Positions 33,530-45,829 of a DNA stretch of 64,000 nucleotides are shown here, one piece after another (position 1 is the first letter of the stretch; every line of letters starts with the position of its first letter). Below the pieces are notes generated by a model. The model was not told the DNA's origin. It made no database searches and saw only the letters and a program-made list of their open reading frames with translations. The stretch comes from Platynereis dumerilii (lineage: Eukaryota > Annelida > Polychaeta > Phyllodocida > Nereididae). The position numbers and the translations under genes are program-made. Location of the stretch: NCBI GenBank assembly GCA_026936325.1, contig JAPTHN010000042.1, positions 1,860,001 through 1,924,000 on the forward strand, given 5' to 3'.

Positions 33530-34640
33530 GAAGTCACCCTACAATTGTGTTTTACACAAGATGTAAAATTTTGATATTTGTATTGCCTGACAGTTATTTT
33601 GCAAATCAGCCAATGATGTAAAAAAAGTACAACTAAAAATGGTCTCCCCTATTGTCAATTGCTATGACATCATAATATTAATTTCGCTGCATCACAACTT
33701 ACAATTAAAAAAAAAAGAGTGCCCCTCTGTTTGGCAATCTGCAGATTCTTGTTCCGGGACAACCACCAACTTCATACCTGAAACTTCATATCGTTTATGG
33801 ATGGATGGATGATCGGGGCTTTACGTCCTGTGTTTATGCACTTGGTAGGCTAATTAGGACAGGGGGAGGACACGGCAATGAGGTGAAAGATGATTGAAAC
33901 AGCCATCCAACATAGGCCCAGGTGACCCGGCAAGAGCTGGATTCGAATCCTGGACCCAGCGATTGGCAGCCCAGCACGCTACCACTAGACCAACCATCCC
34001 CCCCTATCGTTTATGGAACAAGTTATATGCAGACTAAGTTATCTCTTGATATATCCCTGTCAATTAAGACTTAATGATGAACCACTTGGGGAAGATGAAT
34101 ATTTAATGTCAACATTTTGCTCTATGATTGTATTGTGCCACTAAAAAGACCAACTGAGAAACACTGTTTTGCTCTGTTACTTGGAATTGACATAATACCT
34201 ATATCTATTCTTGATGTCAGCAGTTTATGCTAGGATTAGAGCACAGATCATCAAAATTAAGGGTATGTTCTGACTAATGCTGCTATCAATAATCATAGTT
34301 TGTTTTTAACAGTTTTCAATCTAACAATGGAGCAGGTGTGTCCTTCAAACTTAAATCAAACTTTGCAGTATAGTGTCAAAATTACAAGAGACAGTTTCAA
34401 GTGTTGAAACTTAAGGATATCTTGTTGTAATTATTCATGAATTATAAGGTAGATGCATTTTTCTTTTATTAATTCATAAAATATTTTTCACATAGAAAAA
34501 GACAAATTTCATATCAACTCTGTCATTTATGGGATGTAAGATTAGGCAAAATCAACAAATTATGATGAAACTTAATAATAATATGGCTTACAATTTAAGT
34601 GAATTCTTATTGTCCTTTTGATATTAACGATCTTACTATA
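33530..34640 (+). repeat. third, direct copy of part of the foldback arm
   Basis: Same orientation as arm 1, matching 28190-29010: GCAAATCAGCCA, GGTCTCCCCT, CTGTTTGGCAATCTGCAG, ACAACCACCA, GATGAACCACTTGGGGAAGA, CTTGGAATTGACATAATACC, CAAATTATGATGAAACTTAA. It is more diverged than the two arms are from each other and carries its own SINE (33803-34004). So the element holds three copies of this stretch. Confidence 0.8.
33803..34004 (-). mobile_element. tRNA-derived SINE with perfect 13-bp target duplication
   Basis: Same SINE as at 26299 and 40220 (GGATTCGAATCC B box on -; CCGGCAAGAGCTGG on +). TATCGTTTATGGA flanks it at 33790-33802 and 34005-34017. Arms 1 and 2 lack an insertion here, so this is an independent, later event. 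Confidence 0.92.
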
Positions 34641-35109
34641 TAAGACAAACATACCAAACATTTTTGCAGTTGGTAGAGGGATGATCAGTGTTTTATATTC
34701 TCTCAGCGAAACGGCCAAAGGCCTTTTCGCAAAGTGAATTGAGCACAAGAGAGGACTCAAAAATCTATGCAGTGATGACCTCAACATCATCAGTCAACAG
34801 CATCAAATTAGGTCAAGTGGGTCCAGCTTCTTGTCAATGATTTAGTTTTTAATTTAACAAAACATAACATGTTCATCTTCAAAAGTGTCTTAAAAGTTTT
34901 AGATTTCTCCATTAGTATTCCCTATGCCAATAAATTCATGGAATAGTTAATTTTAAGCCTTGGCAGGCTAAATTAAATTATTAACAAGTGATTCATTTCT
35001 TCTCAAACAGACATGAAAAATAACACAATTAAAGTTACTTAATCATTATAAACAGATGATTATGTAACAGTGAGCTACATGCATATCAACTTATTGTTTT
35101 TTATTACTG
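34641..35109. other. AT-rich middle of the giant foldback
   Basis: No ORF or repeat partner recognised apart from a short AGCGAAACGGCC/GGCCTTTTCGC inverted pair near 34705-34733. Confidence 0.4.
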
Positions 35110-35227
35110 TTATGTAATATCAACAACTTATCTATCTTCCTATCTATTTATCCATCTATTTATCTATCTTTTGTATTTTTGATCTATTTTATCTTTCTAT
35201 GAGCCATTTATATATTATCCACTTTTT

Positions 35228-35533
35228 TGCAAATTGTTGACTGAGTGTATGCCAGACAGGAGTATTGAGGTGTAAAAGACACATTATGCATCACCGAGAA
35301 GTTGAGTTTAAGTTTGCTAAGAAGTGCAAAAAAATGATCATGTGGTTTGTTGTTCAAGGGATCTTGTGACAAGCAATTTTTGCAAATTGTTGACTGAGTG
35401 TATGCCAGACAGGAGTATTGAGGTGTAAAAGACACATAATGCATCACCGAGAAGTTGAGTTTAAGTTTGCTAAGAAGTGCAAAAAAATGATCATGTGGTT
35501 TGTTGTTCAAGGGATCTTGTGACAAGCAATTTT
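35228..35533 (+). repeat. two 153-bp direct tandem units, arm 2 only
   Basis: Units 35228-35380 and 35381-35533 differ by about one base (CACATTATGC versus CACATAATGC). Arm 1 has one unit. Near identity means a recent duplication. Confidence 0.92.
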
Positions 35534-36178
35534 TCTATCCACCAGTGAGCACTGAGTGTAAAATGAAGCTGAAGATAACACTTACAGTTTTTTAATAGGA
35601 CCATAATGTAAGGAGAACCCTCAGGTCTCTAGTGGGGGGGGGGGGAGCGGGGTATCTTTAATATAGGTTATTTCTTGTATGCTACATTGTATATAACAAT
35701 ATTGTCCACATGCCTTGCCAAATTCATTTTTCCATCACGTCACAAATTTGCTTCTTGGAACATTTTTGCCTCATTGAACAAAAATTTGATCATGGAAAAT
35801 CAAAAATATGGTCATGGAAATTTGACCATAAACTTTGTTGGAATCCTGCCACCCAAAGGCTTACGTCCCCCTGGGAGCCACCTGATTCCACTGCCTGCCG
35901 AAAAAACCACTGATTAGCCGAGGGTATGCTGCCGCGCAGCCCTTGTTTCTTACCTGAAAAGAGTCAGTAAAAAATGTAGTAACTTATTCATCTTGCCCAG
36001 TGTGAAAAGGGAATAAGCTCAGTTGGCAGTCCTCTGAGTTTTCAATGGACGAATCCCAGGTTTGAGCTGATCTGCAATATGTATGGGCATGTCAAATATT
36101 GAATTAACTGTCTTGGACAGCCATTTCAACCGTCCTTCTCCTGATTGCTGTGTGCCTGCCCTACTAGAGTGCTGTATG

Positions 36179-37780
36179 GGCAGTTTTACAGTATTTGCAC
36201 TCAGCCGATTTTTCATGTTTATGCAATTATTACGAGAAAAGTATGATAGGTATATCGAAATTTCGGGCAGTGGCAATCTTGTCCTACACTGACGTATATG
36301 CACCATATTTTACCCTCCTGTAATGCTTTGTTTTGAAGCTGTAAGGAATTTGGGACAAATTTTGACACATTTTCATGTCTCACAGACTTTTTTGCCAATT
36401 TCATGGATGAACAGAAAAAAAAAAATTCAATCAGTTGTGATTCATGTTAATGATACCTTTCTGGACCTATGGCTTGGGTATAAAATGCAACAGGTTTCAT
36501 GTGAATAAGTTATATACAACATGACTTGGGTCCTAAAATGTAAAAAATGGCAGATGTCAAAAATTTTGTTTTCGATGGACCATCAGTTGCTTTATATGCT
36601 GTTATAAATAGTATTAAAGAATGTGTATACTGTTTGTGTTAATTTTGAAGCTTGAGACATATCTCAAGGAAAAACAGAAACATTATTTTCACTAACCATA
36701 ATTGGTTTTCAGAATGTGAGGCTTGAATATGATGTCAAAAAAAGCATGTCCTCTCCAACCCATAGAAAAAACACTAAGTGTTTTGCAGGGAAAACAAGCT
36801 ATTTGTGTATCGGTTGCTCAATCATGTGCCTTTACAAGTAAGTGACAAGTACAAGTTAAAAAGATATCCAGGCCATGTTCATACATTTTCTTAGAAATTA
36901 AAATTCATGATGTCAAAAAATGTCCTCTCCAACACATCAGAAATTTTGCTCTGATTTGTGCGTTTTAACACTGGATTCATTGGAGAATCGGCCATGGTTA
37001 TACAAACTCAGTTAACCTGGATGCATAAAAAGGGTTTTTATAAGTATTGAAGATATCAAATATTTTATCTTTCGTTATCTATTATACTATTTTGAGAAAA
37101 TCAAAATTTAGAAAAAAGTTGATTTATTTGTGTCATATATCTATATAATTGTAATTTTTCGCTATTAACTGAATAATCAAATATCTTGTTAATGGAGCCA
37201 TCAGAGATGATTTTTCCAAAGGCGCCTGATTTTTGGTCATTTTCGACGTTTCTTCGCTCCAAAACACTATGTTTGACACAACCAAACACCATGAGTTTCA
37301 ATCGTACAGCAACAAAACCTGACATGGGGTTAATAGGATACCTAGGGATTATTGACCATGGAAATCATGTGTCTTTTGAGACTATTACCCTACTCAACAG
37401 AAACTTTCAGGGTAATGGCAAGCCAGATTTCTGTAATTTCGTAATAAAAATGGTAAAAAAAAAATTGTGGCACGTTTAATCAAAATTTAAGTTTTGTATG
37501 GGTTTTGATGTTCCTATGCAACAATGTGGCTTGATTTCCAAGAATAGGAATGGGTGAAAATTGTTTCTAGACGGATATTTTTCCTGATAAACAGTTTTTT
37601 CAAGAATCAACCCTTGCCTACTTTAAGTAGCGGTATTTTGGTAGTAAACCACCAAATCACTTCAGTCCTCTTTGATTATAGAAGCAGTAATATGTTAATT
37701 TTATGATAGAATGATGGAAATTCTCAAATTTCAAACTTTATTTTGACCCCCCATGAGACACTTTGAGTGCAAATACTGCC
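36179..37780. mobile_element. 1.6 kb non-autonomous element, 6-bp target duplication
   Basis: Inserted in arm 2 only. The flanks are TGTATG at 36173-36178 and 37781-37786; arm 1 has the single site (GCTGTGTGTTC as complement). The ends are GGCAG ... CTGCC, and GTATTTGCACTCA / GAGTGCAAATAC pair with a 7-base offset. Inside, ATGATGTCAAAAAA, TGTCCTCTCCAAC occurs twice. The 97-codon frame at 37186-37479 (+) has no known match. A 6-bp duplication is unusual among DNA transposons; the superfamily is not assigned. Confidence 0.75.
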
Positions 37781-39541
37781 TGTATGCTCAAATGCAAGAT
37801 ATAGAGCTCAAAAGGACAATAAGAATATAATTATTGTGTAAGTCATATTGTTAAGTTTCATCATAATTTGTTGATTGTTCTAATTTTTGCTTAATGTTAC
37901 ATACTATATATGACAAGTTGATATGAAATTAGTTTTTTTTTGTGTGAAAAATATTTGGTGAATCAACAAAAAAAATGTATTTAGCCTACCTTAGAATTGA
38001 TGAATAAATCCATTAACATTGCCTTCAGTTTCAACACTTAAAATGTGTCTTGTAACATTTCCTACTATTCTGCAAAGTTTAACTTAAGTCTAAAGGACAC
38101 ACAGGCTCAATTGTTAAATTGAAAACTGTTAAAAACAAACTATCATTATTGATAGCGATATAAGTTGGAAATACCCTTAATTTGATGGTCTGCATTCTAA
38201 TCCTTGCATAGACTGCTATCACCAAGAATAAACATAGGTATTATTTATGTCAATTCCAAGTAACAGAGCACAATAGTGTTTCGCAGTTGATCTCTTAAGT
38301 ATTGTGAGGTACCTAGTATTTTAGAACAATGGAGCAAAATGATGATATTTTCTATCTTCATCTTCCCCAAGTGGTTCATCATTAAGTCTTCATTGCCTGG
38401 GCTATATCAAGAGACAAATTACTCTGCATATTTAACTTGTTTAAAAAAGAATGAAGTTTCAGGTATGAAGTTGGTGGTTGTCCTTGAACCATTTCAATAG
38501 TAAACAAGAACCTGCAGATCGCCAAACAGAGGCGGCATGCTTTTATTTTAAGTGGTGATGCAGCAAATATTTGTGATGACATGGCAATTGACAAAAGGGG
38601 AGACCATGGTCACTCGTGTTATTGTTACCGGTAGCTAATTTGCAAAATAACATTCGGGCAATAGTCTTTGACTGTCAATTTTGTTGCACACAAGATGTAC
38701 AATTTTGATCATATTTGTGACCTGCTCCACCAAAATCAGGTCAAAGTAGGCAATTAATATTTCCAAGAAATTCGCAAAATGTGTTAAATGGTCACTTTTT
38801 TTCGTTTTTTTAGCTAATGGTACCACATTTAAGCAAAAGTTATTTTCTTGAAAATTCAGACCATTTTTACCAGAAATTGACATTGAATTATTAAAATTAG
38901 GTGCCCTTCTTGATTTTTCTTAGTTCTTTAATTTTATTGCGAAGGCAGGAAATTCAAATGTTATTTTCGCTCAGTTTGATGTTTTTGTGTCGTCAATGTT
39001 TGAGGCGCCAGATCTCTTAAAACATTTGAATCATAATTCTAAAGCCCAATTCCTATAAATTTAAGTCATTTTCAGAACTAAATTTTTGATGAAGCAGGTC
39101 ACAAATATTAAAATTTTACATCTTGTGCACAACAAAATTGAAGGGCGTAGACCAGGCATTTAAAAAAAGTAGGTCGTGCAACACAATTTGCCTTCTTGGT
39201 GCTGCAAGAAAACTTTGTGTTCTTTGGGCAGATTATTTGTAGTAGAGCTGCAAGGATGTTGTAATAAAATCATAGTAAAAAATTCTGATGCTTCCTAAAA
39301 ATTAAGATCCCATTTCACCTGTTACACCTCTTACACACTACAAGAGTTGGGACGAGGTCCTGAGTTCTAAATTGGACCGAAAAATGGTCTAGGTCTCAGG
39401 AACTGATCTAGTCGCAAAGTGGCGACCAAATTTCAGCAAGTATTTGTCATAGCAACGCTGCATCCCAAAAAAGCAAGAAACAAGGATATATATATAAAAA
39501 CCAAAAGAAACACATGTTAACAAATTGTAAAATCATACTTA

Positions 39542-39938
39542 GGGACTGTTCAGGATTTATGACTGGGGGGTGGGAGTTTTGGCCTAAGGGGTACTAACTT
39601 TTCACACGTGTTTTAAGGGGGTATCAATTTTTTACAACACTTCCAAGGGGGGTAATAAATTTTAACAAAGAAAAAATTTAAAAAAACAGGCATAAACTCA
39701 TTTTATCCAGACTTTTTTATGCACAAAAGTCCGCGAAATGACGCGAATCTGTACGCGTGACCTTGTATAACAGTATATATGTGTATATTGCTTGGTATGT
39801 CTAGGGGGGGTACTAAAAATACGCATACATGTGTAAAAACACGCATGTGTAAAAATACGCATGAAACTTAAGGGAAGCATCAGTTTTTGAAGGGAAGTTC
39901 CAATAAAACTCCCCCTGTCATAAATTCTGAGCGGTCAA
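39542..39938. mobile_element. MITE, arm 2 copy of 26939-27314
   Basis: GGGACTGTTCAGGATTTATG, ACTGGGG on the left; CATAAATTCTGAGCGGTCAA on the right. The mirror position and orientation show that it was present before the arms were duplicated. Arm 2 also has an ACACGCATGTGTAAAAATACG repeat (about 39823-39862), absent from arm 1. Confidence 0.7.
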
Positions 39939-40219
39939 TAATAGCACCCCTGAAAATGGTTCGCGGATGACAAAGGTGGTGGGGTATTCATTCCTGGATA
40001 ACAAAGGGTTACTTTGGAAAGTTGTGCACAAAACAAAAGATTGATCATGTAAATTATTTCTCAATTAATTTTCATTGTTAGCCAAAGAAATCTTCAATTC
40101 ATCACATCTTTGGTTTAGACCATTATTTAGAAAGGTTATATTGTCCAGAACTGACTTTTCTGTCACAAAAAGAATTGGAGATCTTTTTGTTCTCCACTAC
40201 GCTTTTCATTGAATTTTCA

Positions 40220-40414
40220 AGAGGGGGTTAGTCTAGTGGTAGTGCGCTGGACTGCCAATCGCTGGGTCCAGGGTTCAAATCCAGCTCTTGCCGGGTCACC
40301 TGGGCCTATGTTGGAAGGCTGCTTCAATCATCCTTCGCCTCATTGCTGTGTCCTCCTCCTGTCCTACAAAGTGCATAACTATAGGACGTAAAGACTCAAT
40401 CATCCTTCCATCCA
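40220..40414 (+). mobile_element. tRNA-derived SINE (arm 2 copy)
   Basis: GGGGGTTAGTCTAGTGGTAG, TGCGCTGGACTGCC (A box region), GGGTTCAAATCC (B box), then GGGTCACCTGGGCC, an unrelated body and an ATCC-rich tail. Target duplications TCATTGAATTTTCA (40206-40219) and TCATTGCATTTTCA (40415-40428) differ by one base. The tRNA-like head is a SINE promoter, not a tRNA gene. Confidence 0.9.
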
Positions 40415-40841
40415 TCATTGCATTTTCATCATTTCATTTTGTCCAGTTTGCTGAGAACATACTGAAAACTTTGTGCTTCGCAATGCAGCAATTTGAACAA
40501 ATATCCACACTTCTGTAGCAAGATGCTAGAAATTCAGTGATTTGGGAAAATCACTGCTATACCAAATTATGTCATTTTTCGTATCCTTTGCAAGACACTG
40601 GAAATAATGTCATTTGGGTAAATCAGTGCCATACCTACTTGAAATTTATTTAGATACTATACCCTGCAAGGCGTCAGAAATCTCATGATTTAAAGAAATC
40701 ATTTGAGTAAAATTTGATATCACCCTGTGTGATACTAAGGAAAACGATTTGTCCAAATCGCAAGGAAATTGACACAATTGCTAAGTCAGACTTATGCGAC
40801 CTTTCAGGAAAAGGGTCATATCCCACAGGACTGTGTTTAGT

Positions 40842-42400
40842 CATAAATTTTCAATCTGGCACACATATGATCATATAGTCAGCTTGTCAATTACTGCAAT
40901 GTAGTAGAGTCTTTGAAGTTTATCATGATATTTCCCATCTTTGATTCCTTGATGCATGCAAGGTATTGTTACTTTTTTCAATATTTCGGTTTAACGACTA
41001 ACTAGCAGAATGCATTCAAGTTTTAAAAAAACAACATTTTTTTCCAATTGGCAGAGCTCTGATATAATAATAATTATACAACGTGTTCGATAGTTGTATG
41101 CTGCTTATAATAAAGTAGCCCTTGCCTCTGCGATTTATACTGTGAAACACTGGAAGTTGCATTAGGAGATTGGAGTTTAGTTTAGCTGAGGCAGCTGATC
41201 ATTCAAGAAATCAAATTAGTTTGTGGTGTGACCCAAAACTCCAACAACTCAATCACTTAATAGCGATTAGTGCGACAGCATGTGTTGCGCTTGCACTATA
41301 CTATTCAGTCTTGCCAGATTAGTGAAGATGGCTTGATTCCCAGTGAAACTGCCTAAAATTATTTGCTAAAATGAATGCTTTCTTTATCTTATTTTTTCAA
41401 AACTCGCAGTATCTTGTTTACAAAACATCATCAAGTTTGCTTTGGAGACAATGTATCTTTGGAAATTAATTTCTATTGATTGAAATTGTGATTATTATCC
41501 AGATTTAGAGGTCTTTTCAGTTTTCTGTAGTTATTCAACAAAATATTGGCACAAAGTCTTGCTTTGTATCCAGAGTCCAACACCTTGCTGCAGATGTTTG
41601 CATCAATTCATTTTTCTCTCCATTGTCTTACTCCCTACAGACTTAAAACAGACCTGTGAGCTGAGCTGGTGTATAAATGTCCTTTCATATCCTTGTTTTC
41701 TTTCTACTTGTCCTATATATCTATGTGTGTTTTTGCTTTTCTGTGTGGGTGAATTCCAGCACAATAGTGCATTAGTAGTTAATCACCAGGGTAAAATGAT
41801 GTGCTCATATAACTCGCCCAAATGAATCCATACACATTTTTGAAAGGTCAGAGTAGAATTCTGCATGGACAGTATGCAGGCAAGGTGTCCCCCAGTGGAG
41901 CTCCTATTTTGCCAAATAAGGGTTAAATGTCTGTTATTATTGCATGCAGCACACACAAATATATTCTCATCTTCTGTGAAGGGAGCAGGGAATATAAATA
42001 ATGGCCCATACCTACTGCTAACGCAGGTTTATTATTGTGATGACACTTTATTTTTGCCTGCACAGACCGACAAGTCCACTGGATGAGCTTCAGCTGTGTG
42101 ACGCATTCCTCACATAGCCCTGCCATGCTTCCAATATCTGCTTCTCGTTTGCAGCTTACTTTTGAAAATGCTTTCATCACACTCATTTGAGGCTCAATCA
42201 TGCCCCTCCACTTCACTTGAACCAATTACCATTCATTAGTGTGTGCCAGTGGAACACGCTATTCATGAATGGAATGCCACATGGTCTGCAAGTGCAGCTC
42301 AGAGCAGTTTGCTTGTATTATCCACTTGATATGATAGCGTCAATCTGTCTGTCTTCCTGTTATCGCAATTACATCATGATACCATTATAAGGATTATGGA
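40842..42400 (+). repeat. low-copy segment, copy B, right part
   Basis: Resumes the copy C match directly after the 15 kb insertion: 40842-40960 with 57990-57900; 41120-41400 with 57660-57430 and with copy A 11290-11475 plus 12205-12250; 41600-41830 with 57110-56990 and 12560-12790; 41920-42060 with 56830-56690 and 55290-55135. No coding sequence: the frames broken here are open in copy C. Confidence 0.75.
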
Positions 42401-43579
42401 GTATAGACACACAGATGTGCAAATGATTTAAGTCTTTTTCTCCCACGGCATGATTGCTAACATGCCATTAGCTGTCTCTTTGGCTAAATTCATATCTATC
42501 AGGAATTAATGTCAAAAAGATTGGAAGCCACACACATTACATTTAAGTAAAATACTTAGCAAATATATTTGTGGATGTAAACAAAGCTGTAATATAAGAT
42601 CTATGAAAAGTCTGACACTTGGGGTGTTGCATGTGTCTTGAACTTATTATGTTGCATGGAAGAAAGTTATATGATATACTTGGATGCATCCTCCCATGCA
42701 GTGCCCTGCCCACACAGCAGCCATCAGCCACTATTCCAGGCACTGACATAGTTTGACCCCCCCAGCCAATCAGCTAACGGGATTAAAAAGCCCGAAGGGT
42801 ATAATTTATGTGACCTTCCATTTTGAGGACAAGGAATCTTTACAGGGAGGTCATTTTGAATCTTTAAACTTGCTAACAACAAAAATAGCAACCCCTTAAT
42901 GAATAACAGATGGGTTATTTTGAGTATTAGAGTAAAGATAGTGTGATAAACTCCCATTAAAAAGTAGCTTACAACATTTTGAAAAATTTAATAACAGGGA
43001 TGTCACATGCCAGGAATGACCCGTAGCTCATTAATATCCAATTTTTACCCCCAATAGTTACTTTTGCAGCCTGTGTGGGCAGGGTTTGTCTTGGCAGGGT
43101 GACTTTGATGCAGATATACTCCGTTTATGCAGAGGCCAGTACGGACAGTGTATGACTGCCAAGTGTCGACCACATCACAATAAGCAACATTTTTCTAAAT
43201 TAATGATCTTTAACAGCAAGTTAAATTTCACATAGTATCGGCAGAGTTACCACCTTGAACAAAAGACCATTTATAATTTTTTGTGAACCATTTTATATTA
43301 TATTTTCCTATGGTCAACTAAATGAACATTGTTTGTCCAACTGTTTGTCTGTCAGCTAGAAAGATCTGAGGTGACAAAAATTCAACATTTCTCTCTTACC
43401 AGATTTTCTGGTTTTCCGTGACAAACCTACATTATTTTAATTTATCCCTGGCTAAATGCAAGTTGACAATGAATCAATTAATTTACAACTTCTAAAATAG
43501 TACAATAAATCAATGCTGTTAACTTTCATCTGTACCGATTTGAGCTTTACCAATCACAATAACATTTTTCTATTAAGAC
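42401..43579. other. AT-rich DNA without a recognised feature
   Basis: No supported gene and no repeat partner seen. Short ORFs look like chance. Confidence 0.4.
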
Positions 43580-45410
43580 TATCAACAGTGCAGTTGCAGG
43601 CTTGCAGTATTTAGTAATCTTTGAAAATTAGTTGTTTCAGAAGACGTTTTGTGGCTTCATGTGCCAAGTTGGAGTCAGATTTAGCATCCTCAAAAGTAAT
43701 TGGCAGAACACTGTGCTGAGCATCATATATCAGAGAGGATATCTTACGATACAAGGCACACAGGATTGAATTTTTGCGGTTTCATTCTGCTTTGTGATAC
43801 TCATATTGGCAATGTATAACACATTCAAAGATATCACTTTCCCCTTTATGCCTCATATGGCTTTTTTGTGGTGACAGCTGACATTATCAAATAACAGATT
43901 CAAATTAAATTCTGAGCAATACACGTATTCCCACTTCTGTGTATAAAGGATTACTTGGTGCTTAAAGATATTGTAGCTTATGCTTCTTGAATTAACTAAA
44001 TTATTTTACAGAGCTGCATGTCCTCAAAGCTAGGCTCTGCATTTGTTTGAAGTCACAAAAAAGTGAAGATTATTTTAATGTTTATATAATTGTTCCCTGA
44101 CTATAATGTAAAGCTGCATTATAGGCAATTATATTAAATAAATTTAACATTGATTAGATCAAACGTAATACAAAAAGGAAATTGTATTAAATTTTTTTAA
44201 AACAGATTGAAAAATACCTTATACACTCAATGAATAAACCTTTTCAATACTAGTTCAATTGCATGCAACTGTCCAGCAATTAATAAACCATAACTAATAA
44301 GCAAGAACTGGCTTTTCGTATGTATCTCCCATCTTCCCATCTTTTGTTTTGGAAAATGTGTAGTCTGAGTCACTTCAGTGAATTTCGTATAACAAAACTT
44401 GATAGACAGCTGGGGGATAGACATGGTCCCTGTGGTCTCTTTACATAATGCTTTTGCATACTGTTTCAGAGAACAACACACTGTTTAAATTGCATACAAA
44501 TCATAGATGCGCATCATACTCCATCATGAATTTATGCATTGAATCAAATATAAGCAAAACAAACTCTAGCAAATATTCACATTTTGGAGACGAGAAGATA
44601 CTTTAGGCGAATGTTCTGAACAGCACAATAGAAGGACCTGTGTTAAACAACTCTATATTTTATGCACATTTACTCATTATTGGTATTAGTTTTGAACAGT
44701 TCACAAATTCTAAATCACACCTTCCATAAGGAACTAGGTGATTGCTTTTTAAAACGTAAAAACTCTTTTTACTAATTTGATACTTCAATATTAGATACAT
44801 TGCAAAACTAGCTGTGTTACTATTACGACTGTTACTGACGCTTACCGTAATGAAAAGTAGCCATTTTATGACAGAAAATCATTGTTTTTTGGCAGGTGTC
44901 ATTGTTTTAATGGAAACTGCAGTGAAGTAACACAGCTGGTTTTACTTCTTTTTGAGGGCATATAGCTCTTTAAAATCTGTTTGTTGATTTAAGCATCATA
45001 CAATATCTTAGTATCTCACAAAATGGTTTTCCACATGTGCACAACCAAAGTGAGAACATTTCTTAGAATTTTCTATGAATCTGGTTATTTGATAACGTTT
45101 GCTAGTACCACAAGGTAGTCATATGAGTCATAAAAAGAAACAGATAGCATTGAAAGTGTAGATATTACTGAAATGAGTATCACAAAGCAGAATGGAGCTA
45201 CAAAGTTTCAAGCTGATGTGCTTTGTATTGGGAGATATGATCTCTTCAGATGCATAAAGCACTACACAGAGTTCTGCCACTTACTTTGAGGATGCTAAAT
45301 CTGACTGCCAACTGATACATGAAGCCACAAAATGTCCTCTGACTCAGCAAAAGTTCAGAGACTACTGCTATACAGTAGTTTTCAAACTTGGAATTTTGGT
45401 CAGACAGTGT
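43580..45410. repeat. foldback element about 1.8 kb with ~450-bp arms
   Basis: Arms 43580-44040 and 44945-45410 match in reverse complement: TTTGTGGCTTCATGT, TTTAGCATCCTCAAA/TTTGAGGATGCTAAA, ATTCTGCTTTGTGATACTCA, GACTCATATG, TTATCAAATAAC, GAGCT(G/A)(C/T)ATG(T/C)CCTCAAA. The arms are visibly diverged (older than the 15 kb element). In the middle AGCTGTGTTACT (44809) pairs with AGTAACACAGCT (44926), a smaller hairpin. No ORF of note. Confidence 0.75.
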
Positions 45411-45829
45411 CATACAGCAGCGCTCAATATGTTTCACATTTTTGAAAACTTGACATATCGCCAGTGCAATGATAAAGATAATGTCCTACTCTACAAATTG
45501 CAGAGCAATTCATGAACTATACTACTCAACAAATTGCAGAGCTACAACAGACTGGAAAATATTGCTTATGAGATATATTTTGATCATGAAAAACACAGCA
45601 AGTATAAGAGGGAGTCATCATTCATCAAGTATGACACTATTAGTCCATGAGCCAGACCAGATATTAGTACCACCTGGGGTGGCAAAATCTAACAGTGTTT
45701 TTCTGAAAGACATATGCCTATAGACTATAAAAAAGTTGGGGCCCCAGATTGGAGCGGCAGCTTAGTGGTAGTAATCAGCCCTTAAATATGGGAATCTGTG
45801 TCGGATTTGAGCACATGAATTATGGGGTG

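Larger units (their letters stand above)
25876..40837. mobile_element. giant (~15 kb) non-coding foldback element in copy B
   Basis: The ends are inverted repeats starting AACACAGTCCTGTGGGATAT, flanked by TAGT at 25872-25875 and 40838-40841. Copy C carries the site without the element (GTTCATAGTTCATAAA on -, 57988-58003) and is collinear on both sides, so the whole 14,962 bp is one insertion. Arms are about 4.0 kb (25876-29905) and 5.7 kb (35110-40837, enlarged by a 1.6 kb insertion and a tandem duplication). The middle (29906-35109) holds MITEs, a palindrome, a LINE tail and a third direct copy of part of the arm. I see no transposase, capsid or polymerase frame. The superfamily is unknown; the terminal CACAGTCCTGTG is itself a small palindrome. 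Confidence 0.8.
35110..40837 (-). repeat. arm 2 of the giant foldback
   Basis: Mirror of 25876-29905 with three additions: a 153-bp tandem duplication (35228-35533), a ~50-bp insert near 35900 (GCCGCGCAGCCC) and the 1.6 kb element at 36179-37780. A G run (35634-35646) lies where arm 1 has none. Confidence 0.85.

Noticed and set aside
40230-40302. A host tRNA gene
   Set aside because: A and B boxes are present but the copy is one of several with target duplications and a long non-tRNA body: a SINE head.
25876-40837. A Polinton-type or other virus-like element, given the size and inverted ends
   Set aside because: No polymerase, integrase, capsid or protease frame seen, and the 4-bp duplication does not fit the 6 bp typical of Polintons.
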